A stretch of DNA of 64,000 nucleotides from an uncultured Porphyromonadaceae bacterium (GCA_946414395.1 CAMKOE010000008.1:29490-93489), one strand, 5' to 3'. Shown: positions 36,475 to 44,958, counted from the first letter of the stretch. Numbers and translations: made by a program. Notes: generated by a model not told the origin, from the sequence alone.

Positions 36475-38763
36475 ATGACAAAAATGATTAAATCAAGATT
36501 ATCGACCCTTGTGCTGGCCATAGCGTTACTCTCATGGTCCAGTCAAGTCCTGGCCGCCGACCTGTCCAGGATGAACCAGTTCATTGACGACTTGATGGGC
36601 AAGATGACCCTGCAAGAAAAAATCGGACAATTGAACTTGCCCGTCACTGGCGACATCATCACGGGATCGAGCGTCAGCGGCGACGTTGTGAGCAAGATCA
36701 AGGCTGGCCAGGTGGGTGGCCTGTTCAACATGAAGGGCGTGCAAAGCATCCGCGCCTTGCAGGAGGTAGCCGTCAAGCAGAGCCGATTGGGCATTCCCCT
36801 GATCTTCGGCATGGACGTTATTCACGGCTACGAGACGGTGTTCCCCATCCCCTTCGCCATGTCGATGAGTTGGGACATGGACGCCATCCGCAATGCGGCC
36901 CGCATCTCCTCGGTCGAGGCTACTGCCGACGGCATCTGCTGGACATTCAGCCCCATGGTGGACATCTGCCGCGAGCCACGCTGGGGACGCATGAGCGAGG
37001 GCAACGGTGAGGATCCCTTCCTGGGTTCGGCCATCTGCCGCGCGATGATCGAGGGTTATCAAGGTGCCGACCTGGCCGACAAGACGTCGATGATGGCCTG
37101 TGTGAAGCACTTTGCGCTCTACGGCGCTCCCGAGGCTGGCCGTGACTACAACACGGTGGACATGAGCCACGTGCGCATGTTCAACGAGTATTTCCCGCCC
37201 TACAAGGCCGGTGTGGATGCCGGGGCCGGCAGTTTCATGACTTCATTTAACGTCATCGACTATATCCCCGCCACGGGCAACCGCTGGCTCATGACCGAGG
37301 TGCTCAGGGACAGATGGGGATTTGACGGATTTGTCGTGACCGACTACACCGCCATCAGCGAGATGATCAACCACGGCATGGGCGACCTGCAGACCGTCAG
37401 CGCCCTCGCCCTCAATGCCGGCACCGACATGGACATGGTGGCCGATGGCTTCCTGGGCACCCTTGAGAAATCCCTTGGTGAGGGCAAGGTGACCATGCAG
37501 GACATCGACAAGGCCTGCCGCCGCATCCTCGAGGCCAAGTACAAGTTGGGGCTGTTTGATGATCCGTATCGTTATCTTGACGCCAAGCGTGCCAAGAAGG
37601 ACATCTACACCGACGAGCACCGTGCCGCCGCCCGCAAGTTGGCCACCGAGACGTTTGTGCTGCTGCAGAACAAGGAAGGCCTGCTACCGTTGCAGCGCAC
37701 GGGCAAGATCGCCCTGGTGGGCCCGTTGGCCAACACCCGCGCCAACATGCCCGGCACATGGAGCGTGGCTGCCGCCAGTGAGCGCTACAGCACCCTGCTC
37801 GAGGCCATGCGCCGCGCCGTCGGCGACAAGGCCCAGGTGATGTATGCCAAGGGCTGCAACGTGTGCTATGATGCCGAACTGGAGAAGAATTCCACCATGT
37901 TCGGGCGCGAGATGCGTGACGAGCGTCCTGTTGACGTCATGCGTGACGAGGCAGTGCGCATTGCCAAGGAGTGTGACGTGATTGTCGCCGCCATGGGCGA
38001 GCCCAGTGAGATGTCGGGCGAGAGCAGTTCGCGCAGCGACCTCTCCATCCTGGATGCCCAGAAGGACCTGCTCCTGGCACTCAAGGCCACGGGCAAGCCC
38101 ATCGTGCTGCTCAACTTCTCGGGCCGCGCAACGGTGATGGACTGGGAGGTGGAGAACATTTCCACAATACTCAACGTGTGGTTTGGTGGCAGCGAGGCAG
38201 CCGACGCCATCTGTGACGTCGTCTTCGGTGATGTTTCACCCAGTGGCAAACTCACCGTGACCATGCCCCGCAACGTGGGCCAGATTCCCATCTACTATAA
38301 CCACCTGAACACGGGCCGTCCTAACCCCAAGTGGTTCTCCAAGTACACCTCCAACTATCTGGATGTGCCCAACGACCCGCTGTTCCCCTTCGGTTACGGA
38401 TTGAGTTACACCACCTTTAACTACGGTCCCATGACACTGAGCAGCAACTCGATGACGCCCAGCGGCAACATCACCGCAAGGGTAACAGTGACCAATGCTG
38501 GCAACCGTGAGGGCACCGAGGTCGTCCAACTCTATATCCGCGACATGGTGGGCAGCATTGCCCGTCCCGTGCAGGAGTTGAAGGGCTTTGAGCGCATCAG
38601 CCTCAAGCCGGGCGAGAGCCGTGTCGTCAACTTCACCATCAATGCCGACCTGCTCAAGTTCTACAACAAGGACTTGGAGTACGTCTGCGAGCCCGGTGAG
38701 TTTGACGTCATGATTGGCCCCAATAGCCGTGATGTGCAGCACAAGACCTTCACACTCAGGTAA
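36475..38763 (+). CDS. GH3 beta-glucosidase (BglX-like)
   Basis: Exported enzyme of 762 residues; signal peptide MTKMIKSRLSTLVLAIALLSWSSQVLA. BglX-type features are FGMDVIHGYETVFPIPFAMSMSWD, WTFSPMVDICREPRWGRMSEGNGEDP, KHFALYGAPEAGRDYN, and the nucleophile D290 in VVTDYTAISEM. The sandwich domain and C-terminal Fn3-like domain are present. It differs clearly from the upstream GH3 and belongs to another subgroup, so the two may split work between beta-1,3 and beta-1,4 linkages (inference). Gap of 26 bases from the first GH3. Confidence 0.93.
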   Translation: MTKMIKSRLSTLVLAIALLSWSSQVLAADLSRMNQFIDDLMGKMTLQEKIGQLNLPVTGDIITGSSVSGDVVSKIKAGQVGGLFNMKGVQSIRALQEVAVKQSRLGIPLIFGMDVIHGYETVFPIPFAMSMSWDMDAIRNAARISSVEATADGICWTFSPMVDICREPRWGRMSEGNGEDPFLGSAICRAMIEGYQGADLADKTSMMACVKHFALYGAPEAGRDYNTVDMSHVRMFNEYFPPYKAGVDAGAGSFMTSFNVIDYIPATGNRWLMTEVLRDRWGFDGFVVTDYTAISEMINHGMGDLQTVSALALNAGTDMDMVADGFLGTLEKSLGEGKVTMQDIDKACRRILEAKYKLGLFDDPYRYLDAKRAKKDIYTDEHRAAARKLATETFVLLQNKEGLLPLQRTGKIALVGPLANTRANMPGTWSVAAASERYSTLLEAMRRAVGDKAQVMYAKGCNVCYDAELEKNSTMFGREMRDERPVDVMRDEAVRIAKECDVIVAAMGEPSEMSGESSSRSDLSILDAQKDLLLALKATGKPIVLLNFSGRATVMDWEVENISTILNVWFGGSEAADAICDVVFGDVSPSGKLTVTMPRNVGQIPIYYNHLNTGRPNPKWFSKYTSNYLDVPNDPLFPFGYGLSYTTFNYGPMTLSSNSMTPSGNITARVTVTNAGNREGTEVVQLYIRDMVGSIARPVQELKGFERISLKPGESRVVNFTINADLLKFYNKDLEYVCEPGEFDVMIGPNSRDVQHKTFTLR

Positions 38764-38785
38764 GGACAGCCATCACATATCATCG

Positions 38786-38819
38786 GGAGGGTGCCGCACT
38801 GAATAGCGCGGCACCCTCC
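38786..38819 (+). terminator. Terminator of the glucan locus
   Basis: A 12-bp GC-rich stem GGAGGGTGCCGC / GCGGCACCCTCC (38786-38797 and 38808-38819). The T-tail is weak (TGCTTGTT), but the stem is strong and lies 22 bases after the last stop. Confidence 0.65.
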
Positions 38820-39081
38820 TGCTTGTTCCGGGCCATGCATGCCAGTGAGAGGCCTGCATTTCATCCCATCCCGGTGACTCGTGCCTTGTAGAGGGCCAAT
38901 AGCATCATGATCAAGTGTTTTGTCAGAAACAGGTTGACAAGGGATATCAATATAATTGAGGACAAATCATTCATCCGTATCGATTAATTCGTTATCAGGC
39001 TGGCAGAAACCCGTTATCTTAAGTGGACTTTTTTCCTCTAGTTTCTACTGCGCTAATGCTCATTTTTTAACTTGAATTTGT

Positions 39082-39089
39082 TAATTTTG
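39082..39089 (+). promoter_or_regulatory. -7 box of the MmcQ/YjbR gene
   Basis: TAATTTTG, 28 bases before the ATG at 39118. Confidence 0.55.
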
Positions 39090-39117
39090 CACGCAGAATG
39101 ATTCTCACTATGGTAAA

Positions 39118-39471
39118 ATGAACATAGAAGAAGTAAGAAACTATGCGCTCAGCATGAATGGGCAAGTGACAGAGCGACTATTTGCCGACAAGTGGTTATC
39201 GTGGAGGATTGGCGGCAAATGGTTCTTGCTCACCGAACTCGACACACCCGATCCCTGGGTGGCCGTGAAACTGGAACCCGAGGTGGGTGAAATGCTCAGG
39301 GAGCACTACGAGGGCGTTCGTCCTGCCTATCACATGAACAAGCGCCACTGGAGCGACCTGGTGTTGAGACTCTTGAGCGACGATTTCGTGAGAGAGCACA
39401 TCAAGGCCTCCTATGACCTGGTGGTGAGCAAGTTACCCAAGAGATTGAGGGCCGATATAATGAAGTCATAA
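39118..39471 (+). CDS. MmcQ/YjbR family protein
   Basis: Protein of 117 residues with the full MmcQ/YjbR pattern (PF04237): MNIEEVRNYALSMNGQVTERLFADKW, then WRIGGKWFLLTEL with VAVKLEPE, and HMNKRHWSDLVL before the last helix. The CyaY-like fold is described as double-stranded DNA binding but the cellular role is unclear. The AraC gene follows 13 bases later, so they are probably one transcript. Confidence 0.85.
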   Translation: MNIEEVRNYALSMNGQVTERLFADKWLSWRIGGKWFLLTELDTPDPWVAVKLEPEVGEMLREHYEGVRPAYHMNKRHWSDLVLRLLSDDFVREHIKASYDLVVSKLPKRLRADIMKS

Positions 39472-39484
39472 ACAGTAGAGGACA

Positions 39485-40294
39485 ATGGAGACCGTTCAGC
39501 ACATTATTATCGATAACACGTTGAAGAGAATCGGCGATGACACGTTTGCCGACTATCTGTGCCATGCCTACTGCCATAGCGGGCATTGCACGTTTGAGAG
39601 GAATGGGCAGGAATTCCGCTTTGAGGCTGGTGATTGCATGATCATTGCCCGAAGGGGCGACCTCGTGAAGAACCTCGAGGAGAGTGATGACTTCAAGGTG
39701 GATGTCATCTATGTAACCCAGCAGTTCATCGAAATCAGCACGCCTCAGAGCAACTACGGGATGCGTGGGCACCTGTCGCTGTTCCAGAATCCCATCATGA
39801 AGTTGACTCCCGAGCAGCAGGAGGTGTGCCGCTCCAATTTCGATGCAGTGAAACGCAGACTCGCTCAGACCAATCACCGCTTCAGGCATGACGCGTTGAT
39901 GAATGCTGTGGAGTGCATGATCATCGACTTCTTTGACTTCCATGCACAATTGTTTCCTGCCGACAAAATCAGTTCGCAACAGCACCAGATGATGGAGGAG
40001 TTTTTCGGCTTGCTGGAGCGGGGCGACTATCGGCAGAACCGCGACATCGGATACTATGCCGACAAACTTTGCGTCACTCCCAAGTACCTCTCGGAGGTGT
40101 GCAAGAAGGTCAGCGGCCTGCCTGCCGCATTCTGGATTACCCGATACACCTCACTCGACATCAGCCGGTTGCTGCGTGACCGCAGCCTCTCGTTTACTGA
40201 CATCAGCGACATGTTCGGCTTCTCATCGGCCTCCCATTTCACCCGCTATGTGCAGACCAACTTGGGGGCAAAACCCAGCGACTTCAGAGAGTGA
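39485..40294 (+). CDS. AraC family transcriptional regulator
   Basis: Protein of 269 residues. The N-terminal half (about 1-150; DYLCHAYCHSGHCTFERNGQEFRFEAGDCMIIARRGDLV) is an AraC-type cupin-like sensor domain. The C-terminal half has the two helix-turn-helix motifs: LCVTPKYLSEVCKKVSGLPAAFWITRY and FTDISDMFGFSSASHFTRYVQTNLGAKPSDFRE. It is followed, in the same direction, by an NTF2-like/flavodoxin/SDR operon with an inverted repeat next to its promoter, which is the likely target. The first 50 residues resemble the broken AraC start at 53516. Confidence 0.9.
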   Translation: METVQHIIIDNTLKRIGDDTFADYLCHAYCHSGHCTFERNGQEFRFEAGDCMIIARRGDLVKNLEESDDFKVDVIYVTQQFIEISTPQSNYGMRGHLSLFQNPIMKLTPEQQEVCRSNFDAVKRRLAQTNHRFRHDALMNAVECMIIDFFDFHAQLFPADKISSQQHQMMEEFFGLLERGDYRQNRDIGYYADKLCVTPKYLSEVCKKVSGLPAAFWITRYTSLDISRLLRDRSLSFTDISDMFGFSSASHFTRYVQTNLGAKPSDFRE

Positions 40295-40424
40295 ACAAGC
40301 CACAATGAGGCGCTAGAAGTCTGGTTTTTTTCGGAATTTAGGCGCAAGCCGAATGCAGAGCCAAGTTTACTTGAACTATGCTGAGGCGAAGCCCTAAATG
40401 CCATGAAATCGGAATTTGGTAAAA

Positions 40425-40459
40425 TCCCCCGAAAATTGTGTTAAAGCAGTTTCGGGGGA
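40425..40459 (+). promoter_or_regulatory. Inverted repeat next to the NTF2-like promoter
   Basis: Perfect 10-bp arms TCCCCCGAAA (40425-40434) and TTTCGGGGGA (40450-40459), 15-base spacer, ending 6 bases before the -7 box. No T-run follows, so it is more likely an operator than a terminator. Confidence 0.5.
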
Positions 40460-40465
40460 TCGCTG

Positions 40466-40473
40466 TAATTTTG
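40466..40473 (+). promoter_or_regulatory. -7 box of the NTF2-like/flavodoxin/SDR operon
   Basis: TAATTTTG, 29 bases before the ATG at 40503. Confidence 0.55.
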
Positions 40474-40502
40474 CATTGTCAAACCGATAAAAGAGAACAA
40501 CA

Positions 40503-40937
40503 ATGGAATTCAGAATGCAAGACCGCATGGAGTTGAAGGCATTAGTAGACTACTATGCAACCGAGAGTGACAAGAACAACCAGGACTGCTACGTGGAGAT
40601 TTTCCGTCCTGACATCAAACTTGACGTGTATTTCGGCGACAAGCTGGGTATGCAGGCCCGCGACGTGCAGGACATGATCCGTCAGTACAAGGCCTTCGGT
40701 GCCGCCAAGGTGTCGTTCCACATGAACGGTCAGCAGAACGTGGATTTCGTGGACGAGACTCATGCCACTGGTACCTGCTACGCTTTGGCCACGTTGGTTA
40801 CAGAGCAGGATGGAAAGGACGTGCTGACCACCCACGCCGTTCGCTACTACGACAAGTACGTGAAGATAGAAGGCCGCTGGTGGATAGCCGAGCGTGAGCA
40901 ACACTTCGAGTGGTCAACCAATCAAACTCTGGGATAA
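40503..40937 (+). CDS. NTF2-like (SnoaL-type) protein
   Basis: Protein of 144 residues with the cone-shaped NTF2 fold pattern: helix MELKALVDYYATESDKNN, then IFRPDIKLDVYFG, helix VQDMIRQYKAF, and strands FHMNGQQNVDFVDETHATGTCYALATLVT and YYDKYVKIEGRWWIAEREQHFEW. No signal peptide. Such proteins bind or transform small hydrophobic molecules; no catalytic residues can be assigned. It starts the operon controlled from 40425-40473 and its stop overlaps the flavodoxin start (TAATG). Confidence 0.82.
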   Translation: MEFRMQDRMELKALVDYYATESDKNNQDCYVEIFRPDIKLDVYFGDKLGMQARDVQDMIRQYKAFGAAKVSFHMNGQQNVDFVDETHATGTCYALATLVTEQDGKDVLTTHAVRYYDKYVKIEGRWWIAEREQHFEWSTNQTLG

Positions 40938-41488
40938 TGGGAAAGACATTGATTGCGTACTACTCTCGTCGCGGAGAGAACTATGTGAACGGAAGTATCA
41001 AGAACCTGAAGCTTGGCAATACCGAGGTGGTGGCCCAGAAGATTAAGGCCCTGTTGCCCGATGCCGATGTTTTTCAGATTGACACGACCTACGAGTATTC
41101 AAAATCCTACATGACCTGCATCGAGGAGGCCAAGCAGGAACTGCACGACCAGGCTCGTCCTGAGGTGAAGAATCCGCTGGAGTCGATAGATGAGTACGAC
41201 ACCATTATCCTGGGCTATCCCAACTGGTGGGGTACAATGCCGATGGTGTGCTACACGTTCCTGGAGTCGTATGATTTTACGGGTAAGACCATCATTCCCT
41301 TCTGCACCAACGAAGGATCGGGTATGGGCAGTAGCGTGCGCTTCATCAAGAAGCTCTGCCCAGGGGCAAATGTAGAGGACGGGACTCCCATTCACGGAGC
41401 CGAAGCAGCCTATGCCGACAGCGAGGCTCGTGAGATTGCAGATATGAGCCTCACCACCTGCCCCTCTCCAAAGGGCGAGGGGGAGTAG
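40937..41488 (+). CDS. Flavodoxin family protein with repeat-derived C-terminus
   Basis: Protein of 183 residues. The FMN phosphate loop is near the start (LIAYYSRRGENY), and YDTIILGYPNWWGTMPMVCYTFLE and IIPFCTNEGSGMGSSVRFIKKLCPGA are typical of NAD(P)H-oxidoreductase-like flavodoxins. ATG 40937 overlaps the previous stop by one base, preferred over GTG 40910. The last residues TTCPSPKGEGE are encoded by a GC-rich palindrome (41461-41482) like intergenic repeats in this genome, so the native C-terminus appears to have been replaced or extended. Confidence 0.85.
   Translation: MGKTLIAYYSRRGENYVNGSIKNLKLGNTEVVAQKIKALLPDADVFQIDTTYEYSKSYMTCIEEAKQELHDQARPEVKNPLESIDEYDTIILGYPNWWGTMPMVCYTFLESYDFTGKTIIPFCTNEGSGMGSSVRFIKKLCPGANVEDGTPIHGAEAAYADSEAREIADMSLTTCPSPKGEGE
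41461..41482 (+). repeat. GC-rich palindromic repeat inside the flavodoxin 3' end
   Basis: CCCCTC (41461-41466) and GAGGGG (41477-41482) around TCCAAAGGGC. The same type of C/T-rich then G/A-rich palindrome occurs in the gap at 44672-44784. Confidence 0.55.
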
Positions 41489-41519
41489 ATCGTTTAATCG
41501 TAAGTTCTCAAATATTCAA

Positions 41520-42353
41520 ATGAAGCAAGTAGTAGTATTGGTTGGTGCTGGCAGCATTGGACAGGCGATTATCCGCCGAGTGTCGGCTGGCAAGCACATT
41601 GTGTTGGCAGACTATAGTCTGGAACATGCCGAGCAGGCAGCAAAGACTTTGGAGAACGCTGGCTTCGAGTGCTCGACCATCAAGTGTGACCTTGGTTCGA
41701 AGGAAGATATCCTGAAGTTGGTGGAATTTGCCACCTGCAAGGGTGAAGTGACCAATGTAGTGAATGCTGCTGGCGTGTCACCCTCACAAGCTCCCGTTGA
41801 AGAAATACTGCGCGTTGACCTCTATGGTACAAGCGTATTGCTGGAGGAGTTTGGCAAGGTGATAGCCGAGGGCGGTTCGGGTGTAATTATCTCCTCGCAG
41901 AGCGGCCATCGTCTGCCGGCACTGCCTCATGAGCAGAACGAGGCTTTGGCTACAACACCTACGGATAAACTGCTGGAACTGCCGTTCTTGAAGGAAATCA
42001 ACGACACGCTGAAAGCCTATCAGTATTCGAAGCGTTGCAATGTGCTCCGCGTGATGTACGAAGCCACCCGCTGGGGCAAGCGTGGTGCCACCATCAACTC
42101 GATTTCGCCCGGTATCATCATCACCCCGCTGGCCAACGACGAGTTGCACGGTCCCCGCAAGGACGGTTACTTGAAGATGATCGAGGGCATGCCAGCCCGC
42201 CGCGCCGGCACCCCCGACGAAGTGGGTGACCTGGCCGAGTTCCTCATGTCGAGCCGCGGCCGCTTCATCAGCGGTGCCGACCTGCTCATTGATGGCGGCT
42301 GCACGGCGTCCTACTGGTATGGCGACTTGCAGTACTTGAAAGCGACACATTGA
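41520..42353 (+). CDS. SDR family oxidoreductase
   Basis: Protein of 277 residues. The Rossmann motif is unusual, VLVGAGSIGQAI in place of TGxxxGIG. NAAGVSPS follows near residue 82, serines at VIISSQSGH, a Y-x-x-x-K pair in YQYSKRCN, and the classical SDR ending SSRGRFISGADLLIDGG. Compared with standard members there is an insertion of about 20 residues before the tyrosine (LPALPHEQNEALATTPTDKL). It ends the NTF2-like/flavodoxin operon; together these suggest reduction of a small aromatic or quinone-like compound (inference). Confidence 0.85.
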   Translation: MKQVVVLVGAGSIGQAIIRRVSAGKHIVLADYSLEHAEQAAKTLENAGFECSTIKCDLGSKEDILKLVEFATCKGEVTNVVNAAGVSPSQAPVEEILRVDLYGTSVLLEEFGKVIAEGGSGVIISSQSGHRLPALPHEQNEALATTPTDKLLELPFLKEINDTLKAYQYSKRCNVLRVMYEATRWGKRGATINSISPGIIITPLANDELHGPRKDGYLKMIEGMPARRAGTPDEVGDLAEFLMSSRGRFISGADLLIDGGCTASYWYGDLQYLKATH

Positions 42354-42391
42354 AGAAGAATTGCTGACTCAGGCCAATAATGAAGGGGATT

Positions 42392-42525
42392 GATACAGCA
42401 GTTGGCCCTGAAAAAGTTTTTTAATGCTAATTTCGATAAGAAAAAAATGTATTTCACGAAAAATATTAAAAACCAACTCGTGTAATTCGCATTAGCCCCG
42501 CAGGGTTCGGGCCTACATCTGTATC
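42392..42525 (+). repeat. Intergenic repeat copy C (complete)
   Basis: 134 bp starting GATACAGCAGTTGGCCC and ending CATCTGTATC. The ends form imperfect terminal inverted repeats of about 17 bp. It begins 38 bases after the SDR stop. The core TTAGCCCCGCAGGGTT is identical in copy A and nearly so in B. Confidence 0.75.
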
Positions 42526-42737
42526 ATCGCCATGATGAAAGCCCTACTGATGAAGCACGCAGGCCACTGAGCCGCTGCGTGCTTCATCATGATGTGGTTA
42601 ACGAGGTGGCCTGTCTATGGCCTAGCGGCATGCTCGTCACGATACAGTACAGACAGTACTTTTCACCCCAATTAGAGAAACGGTTAACGTGGAGCAGCCA
42701 TCGATTAACGTCACATTACTGTAGCCTAACTAGTGAG

Positions 42738-42772
42738 TGTCACAAGAAATCACTACCTTTGCACCTGTGACA
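42738..42772 (+). promoter_or_regulatory. Promoter of the C69 dipeptidase gene with flanking inverted repeat
   Basis: The -7 box TACCTTTG (42754-42761) is framed by TGTCACA (42738-42744) and TGTGACA (42766-42772), perfect 7-bp arms that could bind a regulator. Confidence 0.45.
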
Positions 42773-42798
42773 GAAAGATAACCAGAATTTATATCATT

Positions 42799-44451
42799 AT
42801 GAAAACGAAACTATTTCTCTCTTTTCTCGTGGTGGCGTTGACTCTGGCAGTCGCACCGTCGTGGGCATGCACCAACCTCATTGTTGGCAAGGCGGCGTCT
42901 GTTGACGGCTCCGTGATTTGCACTTATAACTGCGATGGCTATGGCTTTGCCGGCTCCCTGTCGCGCACTCCGGGCGGCAGACACGACAAAGGCGAGAAAA
43001 TTGCCATCCGCGAGTGGGGCCGTGGGGCCGTGAGAGGCTATATCCCTCAAGTGGAATACACCTATGACGTCATCGGCCATATTAATGAGAAGCAGGTGAG
43101 CATCGTGGAAACCACTTTTGACGGTCGCCTGGAGTTGCAGAATCCCGAAGGTCTGCTCGACTATTTCACGATGATGTATCTGGGACTGGAGCGTGCCGCA
43201 ACGGCACGTGAGGCCATCATCATCATGACCGACCTCCTGCAACAATACGGCTACTGCAGCACGGGCGAGACGATCACCGTGTGCGACAAGAACGAGGCCT
43301 GGATTCTCGAGATTATCGGCAAGGGGCCTGGCGTGAAAGGTGCAGTGTGGGTAGCCGTACGCATCCCCGACGACTGCATCTGTGCCCATGCCAATCTCTC
43401 CCGCATACGCCAGTTTCCCTTGAATGACCCCAAGAACTGCCTGTACTCCAAGGACGTCATTTCCTTTGCGCGCGAGAAAGGCTATTTCAACGGCAAGAAC
43501 GAGGACTTCAGTTTCCGCGATGCCTATTGTCCTATCTCCTTCTCGTCGGTACGCTATGCCGATGCACGCGTGTGGAGTTTCTTCCGCCACCACTATGACC
43601 AGGCCGAGATGGACAAGTACCTGCCCTACATCAACGGCCAGCATGACGTTTGTGACCATCTGCCGCTCTATATCAAGCCCGACAAGAAACTGTCTGTGCG
43701 CGACATCATGAATGACATGCGCGACCACTACGAGGGCACGCCGCTTGACATGACAGCCGACATGAGCGCGGGCCCCTGGAGTTCTCCCTACCGTCCGCTG
43801 CCCATGAACTGGGAGGTCGACGGAAAGAGTTACTTCCGTGAGCGAGCCATCGGCACACCACAGTCGGGATTCACACTGGTATCACAATTACGCAACTGGC
43901 TGCCCGATGAGGTGGGAGGCATCATGTACTTCAACTGCGACGATGCCAACATGATTGCCTATGTGCCAGTGTATTGCTGCGTGAATGAGGTGCCCGAAGC
44001 CTTCCGCCGTGAGAACAACGTGAGCAGCACGTTCAGCGAGCACAGCGCCTTCTGGATGAACAATGTGGTGGCCAATATGATTTATCCGCGTTACAGCGCC
44101 ATGATAGGCGACCTGCGCGAGGCGCAGCAGGAGTTGGAGGACTTCTATGCCGCCGACCAGGCGCAGGTATTGAAAGACATCGAGCCGCTCACCAAGCGCG
44201 AACGCGTCAACTACCTCACCAACAAGAGTGCCGCATACACCGACATGATGATGCAGCGTTGGGACAAACTCTTCCGCCTCATCGCAGTGAAGCACAACGA
44301 CCAGATCATGAAACCCTCAGAGAATGGCGCCGTCGTTCCCGGTCGCTATACCACTCCCGGCTATGACCAGCAATACCGTGAGCAGATCAGCAAGGACACC
44401 GGCACCCGCTACCTGATGCCCGAAAGTTCAGGGGACATCAAGTCGCTGTAA
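42799..44451 (+). CDS. C69 family dipeptidase
   Basis: Exported peptidase of 550 residues (U34/C69, PF03577). The signal peptide ends W-A|C24-T-N; removal exposes C24 as the N-terminal nucleophile of this Ntn-hydrolase. Conserved segments are CTNLIVGKAASVDGSVICTYN, NEKQVSIVETTF, EAWILEIIGKGPG and PDDCICAHANLSRI. The substrates are short peptides, perhaps from peptidoglycan or diet protein. ATG 42799 is chosen because the frame is open to 42733 but only this start places the signal peptide first. A stand-alone gene with its own promoter. Confidence 0.9.
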   Translation: MKTKLFLSFLVVALTLAVAPSWACTNLIVGKAASVDGSVICTYNCDGYGFAGSLSRTPGGRHDKGEKIAIREWGRGAVRGYIPQVEYTYDVIGHINEKQVSIVETTFDGRLELQNPEGLLDYFTMMYLGLERAATAREAIIIMTDLLQQYGYCSTGETITVCDKNEAWILEIIGKGPGVKGAVWVAVRIPDDCICAHANLSRIRQFPLNDPKNCLYSKDVISFAREKGYFNGKNEDFSFRDAYCPISFSSVRYADARVWSFFRHHYDQAEMDKYLPYINGQHDVCDHLPLYIKPDKKLSVRDIMNDMRDHYEGTPLDMTADMSAGPWSSPYRPLPMNWEVDGKSYFRERAIGTPQSGFTLVSQLRNWLPDEVGGIMYFNCDDANMIAYVPVYCCVNEVPEAFRRENNVSSTFSEHSAFWMNNVVANMIYPRYSAMIGDLREAQQELEDFYAADQAQVLKDIEPLTKRERVNYLTNKSAAYTDMMMQRWDKLFRLIAVKHNDQIMKPSENGAVVPGRYTTPGYDQQYREQISKDTGTRYLMPESSGDIKSL

Positions 44452-44671
44452 ACCCAAGGGAGATAGCGGCATGATGGGCATGATGTGGAACCTGTGGCAC
44501 GGATGCCACAGGAATAGCGAGGGCTGCATGCACTGCTATGTGTACCGCAGGGACGATGTGTTTGAATGTCTCTGAATTTTTCTTCCATGTCAATCATATT
44601 CTTATGTATTGTATATATAAATAACGTGAGTTTGCCTAATTTGTTAACTGTCAATCAGTGCGTTAGCAACT

Positions 44672-44798
44672 CCCCCTCTAAGGCTAGAGGGGGTTAGGGG
44701 GCGCTGATACCCCGTGATGCAGTGCTTTGAGGGTAATATCATACACCTCCGCCCTAACGGGCACCTCCCCTATTATAGGGGAGGAGTTCAGTATCAGC
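44672..44798 (+). repeat. Cluster of GC-rich palindromes with outer inverted repeat
   Basis: CCCCCTCTA / TAGAGGGGG (44672-44680 and 44685-44693), CCTCCCCTAT / ATAGGGGAGG (44764-44773 and 44775-44784), and GCTGATAC / GTATCAGC (44703-44710 and 44791-44798). All arms are perfect. Confidence 0.6.
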
Positions 44799-44958
44799 AT
44801 CTTATTATCGTAGAAATCACGTTAAAAAGAAAAAGACGGCAGGTGTTTTTTTCTGTTTTACCTGGCCATCGCTGGCAAAGCATCATTAGAATCATTCATT
44901 TTGCAGCCTATTCGGGAAAATATTTGTATCTCATTCGCAGCCATTGACATAATTATTA

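Larger units (their letters stand above)
38764..39117. other. Gap after the glucan locus
   Basis: 354 bases with no gene: the operon terminator near the left end, then AT-rich DNA without recognisable remnants, and the -7 box of the next gene at the right end. Confidence 0.5.
42354..42798. other. Gap with repeat copy C and the dipeptidase promoter
   Basis: 445 bases without a gene: repeat copy C at 42392-42525, a short palindrome (GAAGCACGCAG / CTGCGTGCTTC, about 42551-42586), then the promoter region at 42738-42772. Confidence 0.55.

Noticed and set aside
35198..36481. 427-codon minus-strand ORF opposite the first GH3 gene
   Set aside because: Shadow frame over the well-supported GH3 enzyme; no start signals or domains.
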